From positions 1 to 5,586 of the forward strand of contig JAJXXI010000716.1 in the NCBI GenBank assembly GCA_021781185.1: a stretch of 5,586 nucleotides of DNA, read 5' to 3'. The position numbers were made by a program, and so were the translations under genes. The notes below the pieces were generated by a model that made no database searches, was not told the DNA's origin, and saw nothing but the letters and a program-made list of their open reading frames with translations. The DNA is from a bacterium. Its GTDB lineage: Bacteria; Verrucomicrobiota; Verrucomicrobiia; Limisphaerales; UBA11358. Below are positions 1 to 3,231 of this stretch, one piece after another; the first letter of the stretch is position 1; the number at the start of each line of letters is the position of its first letter.

Positions 1-435
1 GAAGTGCAGCTCGTCAATGCCATCGCGCCGTTCATCCTCAACGCGCGGCTCAAGCCGCTGATGCTCCGCACGCCGGAGCGCGACAAACACATCGTCAACG
101 TCTCGGCCGTGGAAGGGCAGTTTTACCGGAAGTTCAAGACCACGCGGCATCCGCACACGAACATGGCCAAGGCCGCGCTGAACATGATGACGCGCACGGC
201 GGCAGCCGATTACCACGCCGACGGCATCCACATGAACGCTGTGGATACCGGCTGGGTGACGGACGAGGATCCGGCGCACATCGCCGAGCGCAAGGTGGCG
301 GAGCATCGCTTCCATCCGCCGCTGGATATTGTGGACGGCGCGGCGCGCATCGTGGACCCGATTATCGCCGGCATCAACACCGGCACACACGTTTGGGGAA
401 AGTTTTTGAAAGACTACCGTGAGACGGATTGGTGA
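1..435 (+). CDS. Short-chain dehydrogenase/reductase (SDR) family protein, C-terminal part, 5'-truncated by window edge
   Basis: The reading frame is open from base 1 and ends at TGA 433-435, giving 144 residues of the C-terminal half of a Rossmann-fold SDR oxidoreductase. The N-terminal cofactor-binding TGxxxGxG part lies outside the window. Visible landmarks, counted from the first codon: Asn6 in '[10 protein letters not shown]' fits the conserved Asn of helix 4; 'IVNVSAVEG' (31-39) is the strand with catalytic Ser35; '[17 protein letters not shown]' (52-68) is the catalytic helix with Lys57; '[15 protein letters not shown]' (75-89) matches the usual 'gIrvNaV.PGwv.T' segment. The position four before Lys57, normally the catalytic Tyr, is Thr53. 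A 'YRKFK' at 42-46 fits YxxxK by spacing but lies outside the aligned helix. The substrate cannot be told. The gene converges on dus with a 29 bp gap and no evident terminator hairpin. Family assignment is firm; enzymatic activity is uncertain because of the Tyr replacement. Confidence 0.9.
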   Translation, partial: EVQLVNAIAPFILNARLKPLMLRTPERDKHIVNVSAVEGQFYRKFKTTRHPHTNMAKAALNMMTRTAAADYHADGIHMNAVDTGWVTDEDPAHIAERKVAEHRFHPPLDIVDGAARIVDPIIAGINTGTHVWGKFLKDYRETDW

Positions 436-464
436 CCAAGATAAACGCTACGGTCGCCAGCTCG

Positions 465-1472
465 TTAAAATGTCTCCGGCGGTTCCAAAGCCATCAGATG
501 GTCGTGGTTGAGGTAGATTTCGCACACGCGCCAGAAATCCGCCGTCGTCGTGACGCGGCGAATTTCAAACAGAAACTGCCCGCCGATGCCCTCGCCGATG
601 AAGTTCATGAATTTTTTCATCCGCTGCACCTGGGCCGATTCCCTGACGCCGGGTGTGATTTCGTTGTCCCAGAGTTCATGGATGTAGGCCAGCAGTTCGC
701 GTCCCGCCGGCAGCCGGATTTTTTCACCGCGCAGTTCCGCGCGGATCTGGTCGAACAGCCAGGGATTGCGGATGGCCCCGCGCCCGATCATCAAACCGCG
801 CACGCCCGTTTCCGCGAACAGCGTGACGGCCTGTGCGGCGCCGTAAACGTTGCCGTTTGCCAGCACAGGACACCGGAGTTCCCTGGCCGCGCGGGCGATT
901 AAATCGTAGCGCACGCCGGGCCGATACATCTGCACCACGGTGCGGGCGTGAATGGTGAGCAGGTCAATCGGATGCTTCGCAAACAACGGCAGCAGCATGT
1001 CGAATTCCGCCGCCGATTCAAAACCGATCCGGGTTTTGACGGTGAATGGCACCGTTACCGCGTCGCGCAGCGCGCCGAGAATGGCGTCAATCTTCAACGG
1101 CTCCCGCAGCAGCCCGCCGCCGGCACATTTGCGGTAAACGATGGGGGCGGGGCAGCCCAGATTCAGATCAATGGCGGCCACCGGATATTTTTGCAGCAGC
1201 TTAGCCGTGCGAACGAGGGCAGGAATGTCGTTGCCGATCAACTGCGCCACGACCGGCCGGCCGGTGGGATTTTTGGTGATGGAATCGAGAATCCACTTTT
1301 CCGGCCGCGAATCGCCATGCACCCGGAAATATTCCGTCCAGTAAACGTCCGGCCCGCCGTAACGCGCGATGACGCGCATGAATTCCAGCGTGGTGACATC
1401 CTGCATCGGGGCAAGCGTCAGCACCGGGGCGGCACTGCGGAGCCGGGCGGAGAATAATTCAGGCGGCGTCAT
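465..1472 (-). CDS. dus: tRNA-dihydrouridine synthase (Dus family)
   Basis: 335 residues, close to the usual Dus length of about 320-350. Dus enzymes are cytoplasmic FMN- and NADPH-dependent proteins that reduce specific uridines in tRNA to dihydrouridine. Visible motifs: 'LTLAPMQDVTTLEF' (18-31) at the first barrel strand and flavin site; 'PVVAQLIGND' (73-82); 'DLNLGCPAPIVYRKCAGGGL' (102-121), in which Cys107 of GCP is the expected catalytic cysteine; 'VKTRIG' (145-150) with the FMN-contacting Lys; 'IHART' (174-178) with the conserved His; 'NGN' (206-208); and 'MIGRGAIRNPWLF' (228-240), the phosphate-binding segment. The C-terminal roughly 85 residues are the helical tRNA-binding part. Layout is DusB-like, but I do not assign the exact uridine specificity. 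The ATG at 1472 directly follows an in-frame TGA (1473-1475), so the protein cannot start further upstream; no clear Shine-Dalgarno is seen. It lies 69 bp downstream of the PUR gene on the same strand, probably co-transcribed. Confidence 0.96.
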   Translation of the reverse strand: MTPPELFSARLRSAAPVLTLAPMQDVTTLEFMRVIARYGGPDVYWTEYFRVHGDSRPEKWILDSITKNPTGRPVVAQLIGNDIPALVRTAKLLQKYPVAAIDLNLGCPAPIVYRKCAGGGLLREPLKIDAILGALRDAVTVPFTVKTRIGFESAAEFDMLLPLFAKHPIDLLTIHARTVVQMYRPGVRYDLIARAARELRCPVLANGNVYGAAQAVTLFAETGVRGLMIGRGAIRNPWLFDQIRAELRGEKIRLPAGRELLAYIHELWDNEITPGVRESAQVQRMKKFMNFIGEGIGGQFLFEIRRVTTTADFWRVCEIYLNHDHLMALEPPETF

Positions 1473-1519
1473 TCAAGCGCCGTGCATCGGGCGATCACAA
1501 ATGGACCTGAAACCCACCC

Positions 1520-1543
1520 AGCCGGCAATGGCAAAGCCCGGCT
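1520..1543 (-). other. Weak hairpin at the PUR stop codon, between PUR and dus
   Basis: AGCCGG (1520-1525) and CCGGCT (1538-1543) form a 6-bp perfect stem with a 12-nt loop. The right arm overlaps the TAG stop of the PUR gene (1542-1544). No T-run follows on the minus strand, so it is not a standard intrinsic terminator and does not argue against PUR-dus co-transcription. It could be an RNA stability or processing element, or chance. Confidence 0.25.
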
Positions 1544-1841
1544 AAGCCTGCGGCGGCGGCGGACTGGCCGGCGGCAACTCATCCGCAGCCTTGATCATTT
1601 CTTCCAGCAGCTTCTTAAACTCATTGAGGCCGGTGGAGGGAATGATGATGGCGTTGCGGCGGCCACCGATGTCTTCGGTGATGCGCAACAGACGGCCACG
1701 GGGGTTTTCCTTGAGGGTGAAAACAAAGGTTTTGCGCTCGATTTGGACCACGCCGGATTTCAGCGTGTCTTCCACAATATGTGGGCGCGGTGTCGGACTG
1801 GACCACCTTCCATAGGGTGACTGACGTTCGTTCGATATCAT
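1542..1841 (-). CDS. PUR-domain (Pur-alpha-like) ssDNA/RNA-binding protein
   Basis: 99 residues with one PUR repeat at about 30-86. The core 'KTFVFTLKENPRGRLLRITE' (37-56) has the beta-strand plus 'KxNxxGRxLxIxE' signature of Pur-alpha repeats. It is followed by 'GGRRNAIIIPSTG' (59-71), a further strand and turn, and an amphipathic helix 'LNEFKKLLEEMIKAADEL' (72-89). Eukaryotic Pur-alpha carries several such repeats; bacterial members such as Borrelia BpuR have one and work as dimers that bind DNA and RNA. The N-terminal 29 residues look unstructured ('SPYGRWSSPTPRPH'), and the C-terminus is a short proline-rich tail (PPASPPPPQA). The ATG at 1841 is the only plausible start; no Shine-Dalgarno is visible in front. 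It precedes dus on the same strand, suggesting a role tied to RNA or translation, possibly also gene regulation (inference). Family call is by remembered pattern, not by a profile search. Confidence 0.84.
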   Translation of the reverse strand: MISNERQSPYGRWSSPTPRPHIVEDTLKSGVVQIERKTFVFTLKENPRGRLLRITEDIGGRRNAIIIPSTGLNEFKKLLEEMIKAADELPPASPPPPQA

Positions 1842-2020
1842 AATACAACTGATGATCTTCGGGAAAGTGAACAGCCAAAATCGTGAAAATGCAAATCTTT
1901 CTTTGCGTAGAAACGCGGCCGAGACGACAAGTGCATTTCAATTAAGAACTAAAGAAGACAAACGAAGGGCACTTAGAATCAATTCTCCAGTGTCCTTTAT
2001 CATAAAACATCGCCATTTGG

Positions 2021-2096
2021 AAAAAAATCAGCTCCGCCCCGCCCCTGTAGCCCGGCCCTTTTTCCATTGATTCCCGCCCCTGAGGGGCGGAGCTGA
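2021..2096 (-). terminator. Terminator/attenuator-like inverted repeat upstream of the PUR gene
   Basis: TCAGCTCCGCCCC (2028-2040) and its exact reverse complement GGGGCGGAGCTGA (2084-2096) form a perfect 13-bp GC-rich stem enclosing 43 nt. On the minus strand the stem is followed at once by seven T (2027-2021), the hallmark of an intrinsic terminator. A second hairpin, CCGCCCC-TGA-GGGGCGG (2074-2090, 7-bp stem, 3-nt loop), uses the same GGGGCGG bases and so competes with the long stem. The element lies about 180 nt before the PUR start and about 320 nt behind the sigma stop. It may stop sigma read-through or act as an attenuator for PUR-dus. It could alternatively be a small REP- or MITE-like element with 13-bp terminal inverted repeats; I see no target-site duplication. 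Confidence 0.5.
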
Positions 2097-2181
2097 CAAA
2101 TTAAACACCGCCGAGCAGCCACCCCTTTTCCACCAACCCTATTAACCGCTCACTAAGCAATACGGCCAGGATTGCCTAATC

Positions 2182-2205
2182 TTTCAAAATTTTTGAAAAT
2201 TTTTG
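2182..2205. repeat. 17-bp perfect palindrome with 10-bp phased A-tract direct repeat
   Basis: TTTCAAAA (2182-2189) and TTTTGAAA (2191-2198) are exact inverted repeats separated by one T. Overlapping this, AAAATTTTTG occurs twice in tandem (2186-2195 and 2196-2205), so A/T-tracts recur at 10-bp steps, the helical repeat, which predicts curved DNA. The site could be an operator, a nucleoid-protein site or a promoter-associated AT element. On the minus strand it contains TTGAAA (-35 like), but the sequence 19 bases further (TATTGC) is a poor -10. Confidence 0.45.
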
Positions 2206-2207
2206 AT

Positions 2208-2217
2208 CCCCCCCCCC
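2208..2217. repeat. Homopolymer run of ten C
   Basis: Ten consecutive C follow the A-tract repeat directly. Such runs are prone to slipped-strand length change and also to sequencing or assembly error. It lies in non-coding DNA, so any length change would act on transcription or structure and not on a reading frame. Confidence 0.6.
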
Positions 2218-2359
2218 GGCGTGAAATTTTTGGCTCAACACGGCTGGCTGAAATTACGCGGAAAAGGCTTGGAAAGATTTCCTGAATTGTCGAGTTCTTC
2301 GCGCAAGAGGATGGAGCAGATCAAACTAATCAATTCAACCGGCCAGAGACTTGCCTGAA

Positions 2360-2391
2360 AAACAAGCCGGGCAGAAAAAACACCAGCCCGG
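2360..2391 (-). terminator. Possible intrinsic terminator of the sigma factor gene
   Basis: On the minus strand, 27 nt behind the sigma stop codon, CCGGGC (2391-2386) pairs with GCCCGG (2372-2367) in a 6-bp GC stem with a 13-nt T-rich loop. It is followed by a C and then the T-rich tract TTGTTTTT. Position and composition fit a Rho-independent terminator, but the stem is short and the loop long, so the call is tentative. Confidence 0.4.
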
Positions 2392-2417
2392 GTCCAGCCG
2401 GACATCAAGCGAGCCCG

Positions 2418-3047
2418 TCAGGTCATTTCCTTTTTTAGCCGTTCGACTTCCTGCTTGATTGCTTCAGTCACCCGATGTTTGGCCAGATAGACCTGATTGA
2501 CGGAAATGGCAAACGCCTGGGCGATCCGCTCAGGCTTCCATTCCTTGTTCACGTAAAAATCGAAGATTTGGTATTGCTTCGGGTCGAGGCGGCGGCGGGC
2601 CTTGTCCACGGCGACTTCCAACAGGTTTTTTTCCCATTCCTCATCCCACAACTTTTCTAAATCTGTCAGGGCATGGAGGACGCCAGCTTCGGTGGGAGAT
2701 TCACCTGCCGTGGCGGCGTCCGTGACTTCCTGATATTCGGCCTGTGGTTGTCGGCGGCGCAATTGATCGGCGATGCGCCAGCGGGTCATATTCAGCAGCC
2801 ATGCCTTGAAAGAGCCGATGGCCGGATCGTATTTGAATCCCGGCATGTGTTTGGCCACGGAAATCATGGTTTCCTGCACCACATCCTGAGCTTCGGACGC
2901 CGTCAGCCCACGTTTGACAGCCACGTCATGGATGAGCCGCCAGTAGGTGTCGAAGAACTCCTGCCAACTGGCCTGATCCTGCCAGTTCTTCAGGCGCTGA
3001 ATCAGCGTGGCCCGGGTGGGGATCAATTCGTCCGACGTGTGTGCCAT
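2418..3047 (-). CDS. ECF-type sigma-70 family RNA polymerase sigma factor
   Basis: 209 residues from ATG 3047, typical for an extracytoplasmic-function sigma factor with only sigma2 and sigma4 domains. Sigma2 covers about 15-100: 'SWQEFFDTYWRLIHDVA' (27-43) is the 2.1 helix; 'ASEAQDVVQETMISVAKHM' (50-68) carries the DxVQET core-polymerase contact of 2.2; 'GSFKAWLLNMTRWRIADQLR' (78-97) is the 2.3-2.4 part that melts and reads the -10. An acidic linker (about 100-140) follows. Sigma4 lies at about 153-206: 'LDPKQYQIFDFYVNKEWKPE' and 'IAQAFAISVNQVYLAKHRV', a helix-turn-helix for the -35. An in-frame TTG at 3083 would add 12 residues, but family members as I recall them begin near 'M....DELIPTRATL', so the ATG is preferred; neither start has a clear Shine-Dalgarno. 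It is divergent from the FecR-barrel gene, the classic arrangement for a signalling partner. No dedicated anti-sigma gene is visible in the window. Confidence 0.95.
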   Translation of the reverse strand: MAHTSDELIPTRATLIQRLKNWQDQASWQEFFDTYWRLIHDVAVKRGLTASEAQDVVQETMISVAKHMPGFKYDPAIGSFKAWLLNMTRWRIADQLRRRQPQAEYQEVTDAATAGESPTEAGVLHALTDLEKLWDEEWEKNLLEVAVDKARRRLDPKQYQIFDFYVNKEWKPERIAQAFAISVNQVYLAKHRVTEAIKQEVERLKKEMT

Positions 3048-3108
3048 CGGGCCAGTAATGAGCACTGGCGCGTTTATTGGCAACCAAAATTAGTCCAGTT
3101 TTTCGCAT

Positions 3109-3138
3109 AATATACAAATTGAAATACTGGGTTGTCCA
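3109..3138 (-). promoter_or_regulatory. Candidate promoter of the sigma factor gene
   Basis: On the minus strand TGGACA (3138-3133) and TATATT (3114-3109) stand 18 bp apart, each matching the housekeeping consensus at five of six positions. Transcription would begin near 3102, about 55 nt before the ATG at 3047. It overlaps the plus-strand candidate promoter and the 22-bp dyad. Found by eye only. Confidence 0.4.
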
Positions 3139-3146
3139 AGTATTCT
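3119..3146 (+). promoter_or_regulatory. Candidate promoter of the FecR-barrel gene
   Basis: TTGAAA (3119-3124, five of six to TTGACA) and TATTCT (3141-3146, four of six to TATAAT) are 16 bp apart. Transcription would begin near 3153, leaving a leader of roughly 45 nt to an ATT start at 3199 or 80 nt to GTG 3232. The -10 is weak. If the neighbouring ECF factor drives this gene, other bases would be the true elements. Confidence 0.35.
3123..3144. promoter_or_regulatory. 22-bp dyad (operator candidate) in the divergent control region
   Basis: AATACTGGG (3123-3131) and CCAAGTATT (3136-3144) are inverted repeats with eight of nine pairs matching (only 3129/3138 fails) around a 4-bp spacer TTGT. 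The dyad lies within both candidate promoters, between or on their -35 and -10 boxes, so a dimeric regulator bound here could act on both genes at once. The bound protein is unknown. Confidence 0.45.
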
Positions 3147-3187
3147 AATGCGACAAACCAGTTGGCATAACAGATCTCGATGAAACT

Positions 3188-3191
3188 GGAG
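3188..3191 (+). promoter_or_regulatory. Shine-Dalgarno GGAG before an in-frame ATT
   Basis: GGAG ends seven bases before ATT 3199-3201, which is in frame with the FecR-barrel protein. It is the only good ribosome-binding motif in front of this gene; neither GTG 3232 nor GTG 3241 has one at a comparable distance. It therefore bears on the choice of start. Confidence 0.45.
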
Positions 3192-3231
3192 TTCCATCAT
3201 TAACCCAATTCTAAACAGTCTCAACCGATGG

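Larger units (their letters stand above)
1842..2417. other. 576-bp non-coding, AT-richer intergenic stretch between PUR and sigma genes
   Basis: No convincing gene is seen on either strand. A 72-codon open frame at 1852-2070 on the plus strand has no family resemblance and runs into the inverted repeat. The stretch holds, in order: an AT-rich leader directly before the PUR start; a 13-bp inverted repeat (2028-2040 / 2084-2096) with a competing inner hairpin and, on the minus strand, a T7 run; a 17-bp palindrome with repeated A-tracts (2182-2205); a run of ten C (2208-2217); and a terminator-like hairpin behind the sigma gene. On the minus strand 1999-2004 reads TATGAT, a possible -10 for PUR, but no acceptable -35 stands at the right distance, so I do not call a promoter there. 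Confidence 0.7.

Noticed and set aside
429..1457. Plus-strand open frames opposite dus (429-902, 948-1457 and smaller ones).
   Set aside because: They lie antisense to a gene with full Dus motifs, and their translations are Arg/Gln-rich without family resemblance.
1520..1543. The hairpin between PUR and dus as an intrinsic terminator.
   Set aside because: No T-run follows the stem on the minus strand, and the stem is only six pairs with a long loop.
1621..1941. A 106-codon minus-strand frame overlapping the PUR gene.
   Set aside because: It is out of frame with the PUR domain, His/Arg/Pro-rich and without motifs; the overlapping frame encodes the recognisable PUR repeat.
1852..2070. A 72-codon plus-strand open frame in the intergenic region.
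   Set aside because: It has no Shine-Dalgarno or recognisable domain and ends inside the inverted repeat.
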